Shown: positions 1 through 8,628, counted from the stretch's first letter. The stretch is DNA of 64,000 nucleotides from Bacillota bacterium (GCA_023393235.1 JAEWMH010000191.1:1-64000); one strand, 5' to 3'. The notes: a model not told the origin generated them from the letters alone. Program-made: numbers and translations.

Positions 1-986
1 ATACCAGCAAACCGCATTTCGACCAGTTTAAACACCGGATCCAGCCGGGGGACATTGTGTTCTTTGAGTTCGGACACAACCATAAATCGGACGGGCCTGA
101 CGGATATTACAATGGAATTTCCTATTATTATGATTTCATTCACGCTAAGGGTGCCCACTTCATCATTGTCGGCCCCATCGACCGGCATAGAGCATTCCAA
201 TATGATGCTTCCCGTAACCTATGGACATCTACCCTGGATGCTTTTTCTGCCGCAGGAAAGCGGTACGTAGAGGAAAAGCTTGCCGCGGGAGCCACCGATA
301 TCGCCTTTGTTGATTTGAATGCTCCGTCACTTGCTTGGTACACGGAATTATGTGCACGTTTGGGCAGGAATGCGGCGAGTACGGATTATTATTTCCGCGG
401 AATGCAGGGAACAGAGGTGGACGGCACCCATCCCAATGATGCGGGTGTGGATCATTTTGCCAGAATGTTTATGGATGCTGCCAAAGCCATTGTGGATGCC
501 CACCCGAATTCCCCTCAGGCAAAGGTATTAGCCGAAGTGCTGGCAGGAGCCAGAGACGAAACGCCATATACGGTTCCCCATTCCATTACAAGCTTAGGTC
601 CGGCACCGAACAGTGCTTACCCCGAGCCTTATGTCACACCGGTCGCCTATCCTTTGGCGATCAATCATGTAGCATTAGATGTCAATAACCGTGTGGTTTC
701 CATGTCCGTGACCAAACAAGGGGATCTGAACAGCTACGGCCGGGGGATTGTTCAAGTTTTTAAGGCTAACGGGGAGTTAAAGGGCACCGCTTATGCCGTT
801 GAACAAATCGATAATACCATTGAAGGTACACAGGTCGTCACGTTCACCACTGACCTGAATCTTGAGGCCCGGGAAACATTAAACGCCTATGTAATGGAGT
901 TTGAGGATAAACCCGATTATCCGTTGACGGATAAGCAATTGACTGATGTATTCGTTTTGTCTTATGTAGGCATCCCATTGGAGTGA
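1..986 (+). CDS. SGNH-fold esterase, rhamnogalacturonan-acetylesterase-like (5' end missing)
   Basis: The reading frame is open from the first bases of the window, so the start and the N-terminal GDS block lie outside. What is visible is the middle and end of an SGNH hydrolase: a GDIVFFEFGHNHK segment, which is the block carrying the oxyanion-hole Asn, and DGTHPNDAG, the DxxH block with the catalytic Asp and His at about residue 140 of the visible part. This arrangement is typical of carbohydrate esterase family 12 (rhamnogalacturonan acetylesterase and relatives), which remove acetyl groups from pectic chains. A further C-terminal region of about 130 residues follows the esterase domain; I do not recognise it. 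The gene ends at a bidirectional terminator. Family call is good; exact substrate is inference. Confidence 0.8.
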   Translation, partial: TSKPHFDQFKHRIQPGDIVFFEFGHNHKSDGPDGYYNGISYYYDFIHAKGAHFIIVGPIDRHRAFQYDASRNLWTSTLDAFSAAGKRYVEEKLAAGATDIAFVDLNAPSLAWYTELCARLGRNAASTDYYFRGMQGTEVDGTHPNDAGVDHFARMFMDAAKAIVDAHPNSPQAKVLAEVLAGARDETPYTVPHSITSLGPAPNSAYPEPYVTPVAYPLAINHVALDVNNRVVSMSVTKQGDLNSYGRGIVQVFKANGELKGTAYAVEQIDNTIEGTQVVTFTTDLNLEARETLNAYVMEFEDKPDYPLTDKQLTDVFVLSYVGIPLE

Positions 987-1005
987 ATGTCACTGCAAAG
1001 CGGAT

Positions 1006-1060
1006 AAAAGAGCACCTTATTACCAGGCATGTCCCGGCAATCAAGGTGCTTTGATTTTTT
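1006..1060. terminator. Bidirectional terminator
   Basis: AGCACCTT (1011-1018) pairs with AAGGTGCT (1043-1050). A T-run follows on the plus strand and an A-rich stretch precedes it, so it can serve both the esterase gene and the convergent SulP gene. Confidence 0.8.
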
Positions 1061-1065
1061 GCAGA

Positions 1066-2529
1066 TTAATGTGATTTCAACTGCGCATTCTGGTGATGAT
1101 AAACCGCCAGCTTATGGATGATTTTCTCACTGGAAGCATTAACCCCCTTAACGCTCACACGGTTGGATCCGGCCCGGAACCGCAGCACAGCCTTATCCAA
1201 TGCACCCACTCCAGAATCATCCCAAATGTGTGCATCAGTAAAGTCAAGCACGATATCCTGATCCGCCACATTAAAATCGAAGGCATCGATAAATCCCTCA
1301 ACGGAAACAAAGAACAGCTGGCCTTTTACCCTGTACACAATTTGATTACCCTTCAACTGCTTCGTTACCGCAACTTTGGAAATCTTGGCTGCGAAGAAGA
1401 TGGCGCTCAAGACGATACCCACGATTACTCCCACAGCAAGGTTATCGGTAGCCACCACCATCATAACGGTAGCGACCATCACAACAGAATCGCTTATGGG
1501 CGCTTTTTTGAGATAAGAGAAGGAAGACCAATCGAAGGTACCGACAGAAACCATGATCATGATCCCGGCTAATACAGGCATGGGAATCTGGACAACTAGC
1601 CCACCCAGCACAAGGATGAGGAACATCAGGAACATACCTGCTACGAAGGTGGACAATCTGGTCCGGCCACCTGATTTGACGTTGATGACGGACTGTCCGA
1701 TCATGGCGCAGCCGGCCATTCCGCCGAAGAAACCATTCACAATATTGGCAATGCCTTGCCCGCGGGCTTCTTTGTTTTTGTCGCTTTCGGTTTGGGTCAT
1801 ATCATCAACAATGGTTGATGTAAGCAGGGATTCAACCAGACCCACCACCGCCAGGGAAAGGGAATAAGGGAAAATAATCTGCAGGGTTTCCCAATTCATC
1901 GGGATGTCGGGAATCAGAAAGGTAGGCAGAGTTTGGGTAATAACTCCCAAATCACCTACTGTGCCCAAGTCCAAGCCGCCCCAAATAGCAACTGCGGTAA
2001 GAAGGATAATAGCAATGAGAGGAGCAGGTACCGCTTTGAAATAACGCGGCAAAACATATACAATAAGCAGTGTCACAGCAACAAATAGATACGTCATCGT
2101 GGATATCCCGAAGAAGTGGGGGACCTGGGCCATAAAAATAAGAATGGCCAGTGCATTGACAAATCCCATCATTACCGGTCTTGGGATAAACTTCATAAGC
2201 TTGGCTATTTTGAGCACACCGAACAGCAGTTGGATGATCCCGGTTAAGATTGTTGCCGCCAGTAAATATTGGAGACCATGTTCTTTCACCAGAGGGACCA
2301 TCAGAAGCGCCATTGCCCCGGTAGCAGCTGAAATCATAGCGGGACGACCGCCGATAAACGAGATCAGCACAGCAATGCAAAAAGAGGCATAGAGGCCTAC
2401 CATCGGGTCTACCCCGGCAATAATGGCGAAGGAGATCGCCTCCGGGATTAATGCCAGCGCAACAACAATACCCGACAAAATATCTCCTTTTACATTGGAA
2501 AACCATTCATTCTTTACTTTCTGCAGCAT
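1066..2529 (-). CDS. SulP-family inorganic anion transporter with STAS domain
   Basis: The 487-residue product has the SulP pattern: a short cytoplasmic N-terminus, then GDILSGIVVALALIPEAI, the hallmark of the first membrane segment of SulP/SLC26 carriers, about ten to twelve membrane segments, and a C-terminal STAS domain (about residues 390-480) with the VLDFTDAHIWDDSG stretch. These proteins move sulfate, bicarbonate or related anions at the plasma membrane; the substrate cannot be told from sequence. The frame is open further upstream to 2778, but ATG at 2529 is chosen because it begins the conserved N-terminus, has GGGAGTG about 12 bases ahead, and avoids a long overlap with the divergent recombinase-like gene. 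That divergent pairing may mean shared control. Confidence 0.88.
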   Translation of the reverse strand: MLQKVKNEWFSNVKGDILSGIVVALALIPEAISFAIIAGVDPMVGLYASFCIAVLISFIGGRPAMISAATGAMALLMVPLVKEHGLQYLLAATILTGIIQLLFGVLKIAKLMKFIPRPVMMGFVNALAILIFMAQVPHFFGISTMTYLFVAVTLLIVYVLPRYFKAVPAPLIAIILLTAVAIWGGLDLGTVGDLGVITQTLPTFLIPDIPMNWETLQIIFPYSLSLAVVGLVESLLTSTIVDDMTQTESDKNKEARGQGIANIVNGFFGGMAGCAMIGQSVINVKSGGRTRLSTFVAGMFLMFLILVLGGLVVQIPMPVLAGIMIMVSVGTFDWSSFSYLKKAPISDSVVMVATVMMVVATDNLAVGVIVGIVLSAIFFAAKISKVAVTKQLKGNQIVYRVKGQLFFVSVEGFIDAFDFNVADQDIVLDFTDAHIWDDSGVGALDKAVLRFRAGSNRVSVKGVNASSEKIIHKLAVYHHQNAQLKSH

Positions 2530-2673
2530 GCTTTGCTCTTCACTCCCTAATGTTTTTATCTCTCGTGTATGATCATTAGAGATCGTACCATGATTATTCC
2601 CAAAAATAAACCCTTTTTGGGAAAATGGATGAACGTGCTTTTTAGCACATACTTGACGAATCGGGGTTATATC

Positions 2674-3216
2674 ATGCTTATTGGGTACAGCAGACCGTTT
2701 CATGATGATTTGGAATGCAGGAGCCAGCTTGAGCAATTGCAGGCGGTCCCCTGCGAAAGCTATTATGCGGAGGAGCATTCTTCTCCCAAAAAAAGAGTGG
2801 TTCTAAAGCAAGTGTTCCTTCAGCTTAAGCCCGGTGACACCTTCATTGTTTGCAGGTTATTTTCTCTTGCTGACTCCACGAGGCATCTTGCTGAGGCATT
2901 AGACCAGCTGCATGCTCAAGGAGCGTTTTTCTTATCGTTACAAGAGAACATCGACACACGGGAGCCATCAGGCAAGCTATTCCATCAGAATGTACAAGCC
3001 TTACTCCATTTCCAAAGCGACATCATCAGTGAAAATACCAGGCGGGGCATGTATGAGGCCAAAGAAAAGGGGCTGAAATTAGGCCGGCCGCGCAAGCTGG
3101 ATGCCAATATTAAACGGGCGATCAGCATGTACGAAAGCAAAGCCTACAACTTAGCACAGATCCGTGAAGAAACGGGAATCAGTAAATCCACCCTTTACCG
3201 CTATTTGGAAAGCTAG
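2674..3216 (+). CDS. Serine-recombinase homologue lacking catalytic residues; putative DNA-binding protein
   Basis: The 180-residue product has the whole layout of small resolvases/invertases: MLIGYSR at the N-terminus (normally GYARVS), a LAEALDQLHAQGAFFLSLQE block, the IDTREPSGKLF block, a long E-helix-like segment, GLKLGRPRKL and a C-terminal helix-turn-helix ending STLYRYLES. The active-site residues are not there. The position of the nucleophile (Ser in RVS) reads RPF, and the DRLGR arginine motif reads FSLAD. Recombination activity is therefore unlikely, while the DNA-binding end looks intact. It is transcribed away from the SulP gene with only about 145 bases between starts, so a role as a regulator of that promoter is a reasonable inference. 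ATG 2674 has a GGGG element 9 bases upstream. Confidence 0.75.
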   Translation: MLIGYSRPFHDDLECRSQLEQLQAVPCESYYAEEHSSPKKRVVLKQVFLQLKPGDTFIVCRLFSLADSTRHLAEALDQLHAQGAFFLSLQENIDTREPSGKLFHQNVQALLHFQSDIISENTRRGMYEAKEKGLKLGRPRKLDANIKRAISMYESKAYNLAQIREETGISKSTLYRYLES

Positions 3217-3232
3217 AGCTGCCATTTTCGTA

Positions 3233-3261
3233 TTTACATTTGGCCTCCCTCGGCTTATAAT
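3233..3261 (+). promoter_or_regulatory. Sigma-A promoter of the EamA permease leader
   Basis: TTTACA (3233-3238) and TATAAT (3256-3261) are separated by exactly 17 bases. Transcription would begin near 3268, leaving a leader of about 105 bases ahead of the permease start. Confidence 0.8.
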
Positions 3262-3285
3262 AAGACGGGTCAAAACAACTGAATA

Positions 3286-3336
3286 ATGATGAACGCAATT
3301 AACCACTTTATTGTTTTTTGGATTCCAAAACAATAG
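3286..3336 (+). CDS. Possible leader peptide, 16 residues (MMNAINHFIVFWIPKQ)
   Basis: A short frame begins inside the leader RNA of the permease gene and its stop codon (TAG, 3334-3336) lies inside the downstream arm of the terminator hairpin. The peptide is hydrophobic and holds one Trp codon within the stem. A ribosome translating it would disrupt the hairpin, which is how translation-coupled attenuators work. No strong ribosome binding site precedes it, so translation is uncertain. Confidence 0.3.
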   Translation: MMNAINHFIVFWIPKQ

Positions 3337-3352
3337 GGTGGTTTTATATTTT
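3301..3352 (+). terminator. Terminator hairpin in the leader of the EamA permease (attenuator candidate)
   Basis: AACCAC...TATTGTTTT pairs with AAAACAATA...GTGGTT (3301-3343) and is followed by a T-rich tract. It lies between a strong promoter and the ribosome binding site of the permease, so it could either end the recombinase-like transcript or act as a regulated attenuator. Its position after the promoter favours attenuation. Confidence 0.65.
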
Positions 3353-3372
3353 TTTAAAGGAGGCAGCAAGAA

Positions 3373-4278
3373 TTGATTCAGGTATGGAAGAACTCATTGT
3401 ATGTATTTTTGGGCGCATGTTCATTTGGAATATTGTCCACCATTGTAAAAACAGCATATAACGAAGGCTTTACGATTCAGCATGTGATGGGCGGCCAATA
3501 CGGCTTTGGCTGGCTTTTGATGTTAGGTCTCATGCTTATTTTTTCGAGAACGAAGGTAACCCTCAAGCAATTTATCCGGTTGGCGGGAGTTGGAGCATGC
3601 ACATGCCTGACGGGTGTCTTCTATTATATGTCTCTGCAGACACTGCCTGCGTCCATTGCCATTGTGCTCTTGTTTCAGTTTACCTGGATTGGTGTGGGGC
3701 TTGAAGCATTCCTGTCCCGGAAGCGGCCCTCCAGAGCTACGATGATCTCCGTGTTGATCTTATTTGCCGGCACCATTCTGGCAGGGGGGATGCTCGGTGG
3801 CAGCGAGCTTGATCTGAGTCTTGCCGGTCTGCTGTATGGTTTGGGTGCAGCGCTAATGATGGCGTTGTTCATTTATTGCAGCGGAAGAGTGGAAACCCAG
3901 CTGCCGATTATCGCCCGCAGCTTCTATGTGACTACAGGAAGTTTGCTGATGCTGCTGACGATTTTTACACCCAAGGTCGTCCTGATTCTTGCAGAGACGC
4001 CCGCAATATGGCCGTATGGTATTCTGTTAGGGACCTTCGGAGCAGTGATTCCCGTGTTGCTGTTTGGTCTAGGTGCGCCGAAGATTAACCCGGGCCTTGC
4101 CAGTATTCTGAGCGCTGGGGAGTTCCCGGTTGCTGTATTCGCATCGGTTCTGGTGCTGCATGAGCAGGTGACCTCTCTGCAATGGCTCGGGATCGTGGTG
4201 ATCCTGTTGGGTATTGCTTATCCCCAATTGAAGGCAAGCTCTACCTCCGCCAAGGAACGGATTTCCAAAGCAGCGTGA
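3373..4278 (+). CDS. EamA/DMT-family permease
   Basis: The 301-residue product has about ten predicted membrane segments in two tandem EamA halves, the usual form of drug/metabolite transporter superfamily exporters. The second half contains GLASILSAGEFPVAVFASVLVL, typical of the family. The start is TTG at 3373, chosen because AAAGGAGG sits 9 bases upstream and no ATG start fits. The substrate is unknown; many family members export amino acids or other small metabolites, which would suit control by the attenuator-like leader. A hairpin terminator follows. Confidence 0.85.
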   Translation: MIQVWKNSLYVFLGACSFGILSTIVKTAYNEGFTIQHVMGGQYGFGWLLMLGLMLIFSRTKVTLKQFIRLAGVGACTCLTGVFYYMSLQTLPASIAIVLLFQFTWIGVGLEAFLSRKRPSRATMISVLILFAGTILAGGMLGGSELDLSLAGLLYGLGAALMMALFIYCSGRVETQLPIIARSFYVTTGSLLMLLTIFTPKVVLILAETPAIWPYGILLGTFGAVIPVLLFGLGAPKINPGLASILSAGEFPVAVFASVLVLHEQVTSLQWLGIVVILLGIAYPQLKASSTSAKERISKAA

Positions 4279-4320
4279 GCCGAGGAATGCAGGAGATATA
4301 AATCGTTATTAAAGAAACAG

Positions 4321-4353
4321 CGCCAACTGTCCGGTTGGCGTTTGTTTGTGTTT
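4321..4353 (+). terminator. Intrinsic terminator after the EamA permease gene
   Basis: CGCCAAC (4321-4327) pairs with GTTGGCG (4334-4340), followed by TTTGTTTGTGTTT. Confidence 0.85.
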
Positions 4354-4363
4354 AAATTTCACA

Positions 4364-4380
4364 TTACATTAAGGTTACAT
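4364..4380 (+). promoter_or_regulatory. Direct repeat TTACAT-N5-TTACAT, candidate response-regulator box
   Basis: Two exact TTACAT units start 11 bases apart, one DNA turn, about 75 bases upstream of the serine hydrolase start. This is the geometry bound by OmpR/PhoB-family regulators such as Bacillus PhoP. A regulator of that family is encoded two genes downstream, so autoregulation is plausible. Confidence 0.45.
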
Positions 4381-4452
4381 AGAATCCGGATTAAGACTGT
4401 TTGTTTATTCTTGACTATGTAAGGGAGAAACAAGCAGAGGAGTGAAGTAAGA

Positions 4453-6459
4453 ATGACGAAGAAATCCAGGCTTCCCAGGGTGACGGCTGCAGCACTAACC
4501 TTAACGGTAGCAGCAAGCCTCTTTAACACAGCCTTAGGGGCCAAGGTGCAGGCAGCCTCCATTCCAAGCGGTCCCCAGGTGCCTATGGAGGTAGAGCAGT
4601 TTGCCGATGGTTTTTTTGGACAGCCGGAAATGAAGGAGAGCTTGGCAGGAGCCGCACTGGTTGTGGTCAAAGACGGTAAGGTATTGATGAAGAAGGGTTA
4701 TGGATATGCCGATGTGGACAAAAAGGTGCCGGTGGACCCGGACCGGACCGTATTCCGAGTAGCGTCCATTTCCAAGGTGATTACAGCAACAGCCGTTATG
4801 CAGCTGGCTGAGCAGGGAAAATTGAATTTGAACCAAGACATTGCCGCCTATACCGGAGATGTCCAGATTCCCAATCGGACAGGCGCTCCGCTTACCATGA
4901 AGCACTTGCTGACGAATGCCACCGGCTTCGATTACGGGGATACATCCGAAATGTCGACAAACGATCTGAAGAGAGAGACCCCTATTAAGCAGTACATGCT
5001 GGACAATACCCCTACCGTTGTACGCAAGCCGGGAGACTATTACCGCTACGATAATCTGGGCTTCACCCTTCAAGGTTATATTGTGGAGCAGGTGACAGAC
5101 CAGCCCTTCGGCGAATATGTGCACAAGCATATCTTTGAACCGCTGGGTATGATGAACAGCAGCTTCCGTCTGACACCCGACATTATGAAAGGACTGGCTG
5201 TTCCCTACAACCAGCTGGGAGAAGCTATGCCTGATTATGCAACGGTGCCAACGGAGCTTCCAGGGGGCGGAATGCTTACCACAAGCTCCGACATGGCTCA
5301 ATTCATGATAGCTCACCTTAACGGAGGGACATTGGGAAATCAAACGATATTGAAGAAAGAAACAGCGGCAGATATGCATAAGCCCCAGCTTGCCATTCAT
5401 CCTAAACTGCCGAATATGGCGTACGGCTTTGAATATGCAGCCCAGCAGGATTACAATGGATATAATGTGGTAGAAAAAGGCGGGGATTTAGAAGGATACC
5501 ATAGCGGCATGTGGCTGATGCCTGATGAGAAGGTTGGCGTGTTTCTAACCGTAAACAAGGATTTTGAAATCCGGCAGTCTTTTATTCAAGCCTTCATGAA
5601 GCACTATTTCCCGCAACCAAGCAAACCGGAGGCTCCTAAGAATCAAAGCAAGACAGATCTGAAGAGGCTGGAGGGTGTATACAGCGACCTGCGCAACCGG
5701 ATGTGGACCAGCCGCATCCGTGCTGAGGCCGGTAAGCTGATTGTGAAGGACCCGCTGGGTGAGCATACGCTGCAAGAAGTTGAACCGCTACTTTTCCAGG
5801 ATGAGCAAGGTGCCAGAGCTGCGTTCAAGCTGGACAGCAGCGGAGAAATTGATGCCTTTTATTATGAGATCAAATCCGACAGCTGGGCACAAAAAATGCC
5901 CGACCCGCATCCTTATGCAGATGTTGCAGCAGATAGTGAGTATGCTCCATTCATTGCGCATCTGCAGCAATTGCAGGTTCTTGCCGATGGAAGCTCTGTT
6001 GATCGCTTTAACCCTGACGAGGCGATAACCAGGGAAGAGTTTATCGGCTGGTTTATTCGGTGGGCGGGGATTGCCCCTTCCCGGCAAAAGCCGGTGTTTT
6101 CTGATCTTGAAGGCAGCGCCTACACCAAGGAAATTCAGGCAGCTTATGAATTTGGGCTGATCCAAGGGGATGAAACGGACAGGTTTCATCCGCAGGAGCT
6201 GTTGACGCGGCAGGAAGCAGCCGCTATTGTATGGCGGATGGCATTCCGCTATTTACATGCCGAGCCACAAGAAGCTGTCCTTTCCGGGGAAACGGATTCC
6301 TGGGCAGAGGAAGGCGTCCGCTTTGTAGTAGGCAAGCAGCTGTTCGGTCCTGAAACAGTTGAAGGCGCAAACGGTTCTTACAATTATGACTCTATGCAGC
6401 CGATGACGAAGGAAGAAGCAGCTGCACTGTTATCGTTGTTTGCGGACCGTTTATTCTAA
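4453..6459 (+). CDS. Secreted beta-lactamase-family serine hydrolase with C-terminal SLH domains
   Basis: The 668-residue product starts with a signal peptide (positive KKSRLPR, hydrophobic core, likely cleavage after VQA near residue 34). The serine hydrolase domain has the SxxK motif SISK (Ser105-Lys108), YDN (198-200) in the YxN position, and HSG near residue 345 in place of the KTG motif, the set found in class C/D-alanyl-D-alanine carboxypeptidase-like enzymes. From about residue 490, repeats beginning YADV and FSDL are SLH modules that bind secondary cell-wall polymer, so the enzyme is probably held at the cell surface. AGGAG lies 9 bases before the ATG. It precedes a two-component system, which suggests a shared link to wall stress. 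Confidence 0.85.
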   Translation: MTKKSRLPRVTAAALTLTVAASLFNTALGAKVQAASIPSGPQVPMEVEQFADGFFGQPEMKESLAGAALVVVKDGKVLMKKGYGYADVDKKVPVDPDRTVFRVASISKVITATAVMQLAEQGKLNLNQDIAAYTGDVQIPNRTGAPLTMKHLLTNATGFDYGDTSEMSTNDLKRETPIKQYMLDNTPTVVRKPGDYYRYDNLGFTLQGYIVEQVTDQPFGEYVHKHIFEPLGMMNSSFRLTPDIMKGLAVPYNQLGEAMPDYATVPTELPGGGMLTTSSDMAQFMIAHLNGGTLGNQTILKKETAADMHKPQLAIHPKLPNMAYGFEYAAQQDYNGYNVVEKGGDLEGYHSGMWLMPDEKVGVFLTVNKDFEIRQSFIQAFMKHYFPQPSKPEAPKNQSKTDLKRLEGVYSDLRNRMWTSRIRAEAGKLIVKDPLGEHTLQEVEPLLFQDEQGARAAFKLDSSGEIDAFYYEIKSDSWAQKMPDPHPYADVAADSEYAPFIAHLQQLQVLADGSSVDRFNPDEAITREEFIGWFIRWAGIAPSRQKPVFSDLEGSAYTKEIQAAYEFGLIQGDETDRFHPQELLTRQEAAAIVWRMAFRYLHAEPQEAVLSGETDSWAEEGVRFVVGKQLFGPETVEGANGSYNYDSMQPMTKEEAAALLSLFADRLF

Positions 6460-6464
6460 TCCGG

Positions 6465-6510
6465 CAATCTCCCTCTTGCTTGGCAGTTCAGGGCAGGAGG
6501 GGATTGTTTT
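6465..6510 (+). terminator. Terminator-like hairpin between hydrolase and response regulator genes
   Basis: CAATCTCCCTC (6465-6475) pairs imperfectly with GGAGGGGATTG (6496-6506), followed by TTTTG. The short T-tract suggests partial read-through into the two-component genes. Confidence 0.5.
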
Positions 6511-6529
6511 GACTTGAGGAGGAATAAAT

Positions 6530-7222
6530 CTGAAGACCATTCTCATCATTGACGATGAACCGGAAATTCAGGAGCTATTGACCATTTATCTGAATAATAA
6601 CGGTTATCAAACGCTTGCAGCCGGCAATGGGCATGAGGGGCTGGCAACGCTTAAGAGGGAGAATGTTGATCTGGTTATCGCCGATATTATGATGCCGGGA
6701 ATGGACGGTTTGGAGCTGCTGAAGCGGATGCGTCCTCATTCGCCTATCCCGTTTCTGTTTATATCCGCCAAATCGGACGATATGGACAAAATTTTCGGCT
6801 TGCAGCTTGGGGCAGACGATTATATCGGCAAGCCCTTTAATCCCCTGGAGGTCGTAAGCCGGGTTCAAGCCATTTTCAGGCGTTTAGATGCATTTTCCAG
6901 GATTGAAAAGCAGGATCAAGAGGTAATCGAAATCGGTGATATCAAGCTGGATTTAAAAAGCTGCAGGCTGTACAAATCGGGAATGATCAAGGAACTGACG
7001 TCCTTTGAATTCAAGATCCTTGCGCTGATCATGGGACAGCCGGGCCGAGTTTTCACCAAAGCCCATATTTACGAGCAGGTCTGGGGAGAGGAATACCTGG
7101 GGGATGAGAACATCATCATGGTCTATATCAGCAAGCTGCGGGAAAAAATCGAGGATAATCCCAGGAAGCCAGTCTATCTGATCACCATAAGGGGGTTAGG
7201 CTACCGTTTTGAAAAAGGGTAG
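6530..7222 (+). CDS. OmpR-family response regulator (apparent CTG start)
   Basis: The product has a receiver domain with the acidic pair DDE at residues 8-10, phospho-acceptor Asp near residue 52 in VIADIMMPGMDG, and a KPF motif, followed by a winged-helix DNA-binding domain ending in the usual ISKLREKIEDNP and RGLGYRFE. A start at TTG 6578 would delete the first beta strand and acidic pair. An upstream in-frame stop (TGA 6515) leaves only ATA 6524 and CTG 6530 as earlier options, and CTG 6530 has a perfect AGGAGG 7 bases ahead. The gene overlaps the kinase gene by 14 bases, which indicates translational coupling. It probably controls wall-related genes including the upstream hydrolase. Confidence 0.88.
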   Translation: MKTILIIDDEPEIQELLTIYLNNNGYQTLAAGNGHEGLATLKRENVDLVIADIMMPGMDGLELLKRMRPHSPIPFLFISAKSDDMDKIFGLQLGADDYIGKPFNPLEVVSRVQAIFRRLDAFSRIEKQDQEVIEIGDIKLDLKSCRLYKSGMIKELTSFEFKILALIMGQPGRVFTKAHIYEQVWGEEYLGDENIIMVYISKLREKIEDNPRKPVYLITIRGLGYRFEKG

Positions 7223-8591
7223 GGTACTGCCGGATAGGCGGCCGTTAAAAAAACTGTTCTTTCGCAACTATATGGTCATCAGCGGCCTGCTGTTTTTGAC
7301 GATGATCCTGTCACTGTTCGGTGCTGACTTCGTGATGGACCGTTATATTGATCCGTTGGATCTTAAAAAAATGAATAATGAGAGTATTTTCCAATACCCG
7401 TTCGAAAACATCAGGGGCGAGCTGCTGGACGAATATGGCGGATGGTTTGAAGTCGTAAATGGGCAAGGGGAAGTCATCTTCGTAAAAGGGGATAAGAAGG
7501 ATCCAATTACACATTATGCGGCTGGACAAATTTTCGCAAAAATGGATCTGGAACGAAATGATGATTCCATTAGCTATCATGCCTATCCGGGCGAAGGTCC
7601 CCATGGCGAATCCTACACGCTGTTATGGAAGATCCCGGAGCCAATAGGGAAAATCTCAGCGGCGCTGGGGATTTTCTTTGCATTGTTTTCTCTGCTTCTT
7701 TTTATAGCCAATTATATCTATTCCCGTTATTCCGTCCGGCAGGTCAAGAAGCCTCTTCGGCAAATTGTGGACGGCATTAAAGAGATGGAGCAGTTTAACT
7801 ATACCAAACGCTTGGACTACTCGGCGGAGAAAGAATTCGCTGAAATTCAAGAAGCCTTTAACGGAATGGCGGAGCGGCTGCAGCGCACCTCTATGGAGAA
7901 GGAAAGCATGGAGAATAACAAAAGGAGCCTGCTTCTGCATTTATCCCATGACCTGAAAACACCCATCACCTCCATCTACGGTTATTCGCAGCTTCTGCTG
8001 GACAACCAGATACCGGATGAAGCACAGCAACGCAAATACATTCAATACATCTATGATAAATCCGCATATATGGCCCATTTAATTAAGGATTTGTTCGAGC
8101 TTGCGAAGCTGGACGACCGATTGCTTGCGCTTCATAAGGAGAAGGTCAATATCACCAAGTGGTTCCAGCAGCAGATTGTGGAATTTTATCCTGAAATAGA
8201 AGAGAAGGGATTCCGGTTGGAGGTGCAGGTTCCGGAGGAGCCGTTATTTGTGTGCATGGACCAGCTCCATATGACCCGCGTGATAACCAACTTGATCACC
8301 AACAGTCTGAAACACAACCAGCCAGGGACGTCGCTGTACGTATCATGTGAAAAAGCCGAAGGACAGGCTATTCTCTGGGTAGGGGATGACGGTGCCGGTG
8401 TAAAGGCTGACATTCAAGAGCAAATCTTCGAGGAATTTGTGCATAGTGGAGGATCCGGAAAGGACAGCTCCGGTCTGGGGTTGGCGATTTGCAAGAAAAT
8501 TATTGAGCTGCATGGAGGCATCATCAAGCTGGAGAAGGATACCCGGTATTCAACCCTGTTCCGGATCAGCCTTCCCTGTGATCATCCGTAA
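7209..8591 (+). CDS. Sensor histidine kinase, partner of the preceding regulator
   Basis: The 460-residue product has a membrane segment at about 21-43, an outside loop of about 100 residues, a second segment at about 148-172, a HAMP linker, a HisKA domain with HLSHDLKTPITS (phospho-acceptor His247) and an ATPase domain with N box NLITNSLKHN, G1 DDGAGV and G2 GLGLAICKK. It starts with TTG inside the end of the regulator gene. The layout resembles VanS-type kinases that sense wall damage, but the signal cannot be inferred from the loop. A terminator follows directly. Confidence 0.9.
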   Translation: MKKGRVLPDRRPLKKLFFRNYMVISGLLFLTMILSLFGADFVMDRYIDPLDLKKMNNESIFQYPFENIRGELLDEYGGWFEVVNGQGEVIFVKGDKKDPITHYAAGQIFAKMDLERNDDSISYHAYPGEGPHGESYTLLWKIPEPIGKISAALGIFFALFSLLLFIANYIYSRYSVRQVKKPLRQIVDGIKEMEQFNYTKRLDYSAEKEFAEIQEAFNGMAERLQRTSMEKESMENNKRSLLLHLSHDLKTPITSIYGYSQLLLDNQIPDEAQQRKYIQYIYDKSAYMAHLIKDLFELAKLDDRLLALHKEKVNITKWFQQQIVEFYPEIEEKGFRLEVQVPEEPLFVCMDQLHMTRVITNLITNSLKHNQPGTSLYVSCEKAEGQAILWVGDDGAGVKADIQEQIFEEFVHSGGSGKDSSGLGLAICKKIIELHGGIIKLEKDTRYSTLFRISLPCDHP

Positions 8592-8628
8592 AAGCCTTGG
8601 CCGATGGTTGGCTTAAGGCTTTTTTTGT
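8591..8628 (+). terminator. Terminator of the two-component operon
   Basis: AAAGCCTT (8591-8598) pairs with AAGGCTTT (8615-8622), followed by a run of T. Confidence 0.8.
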
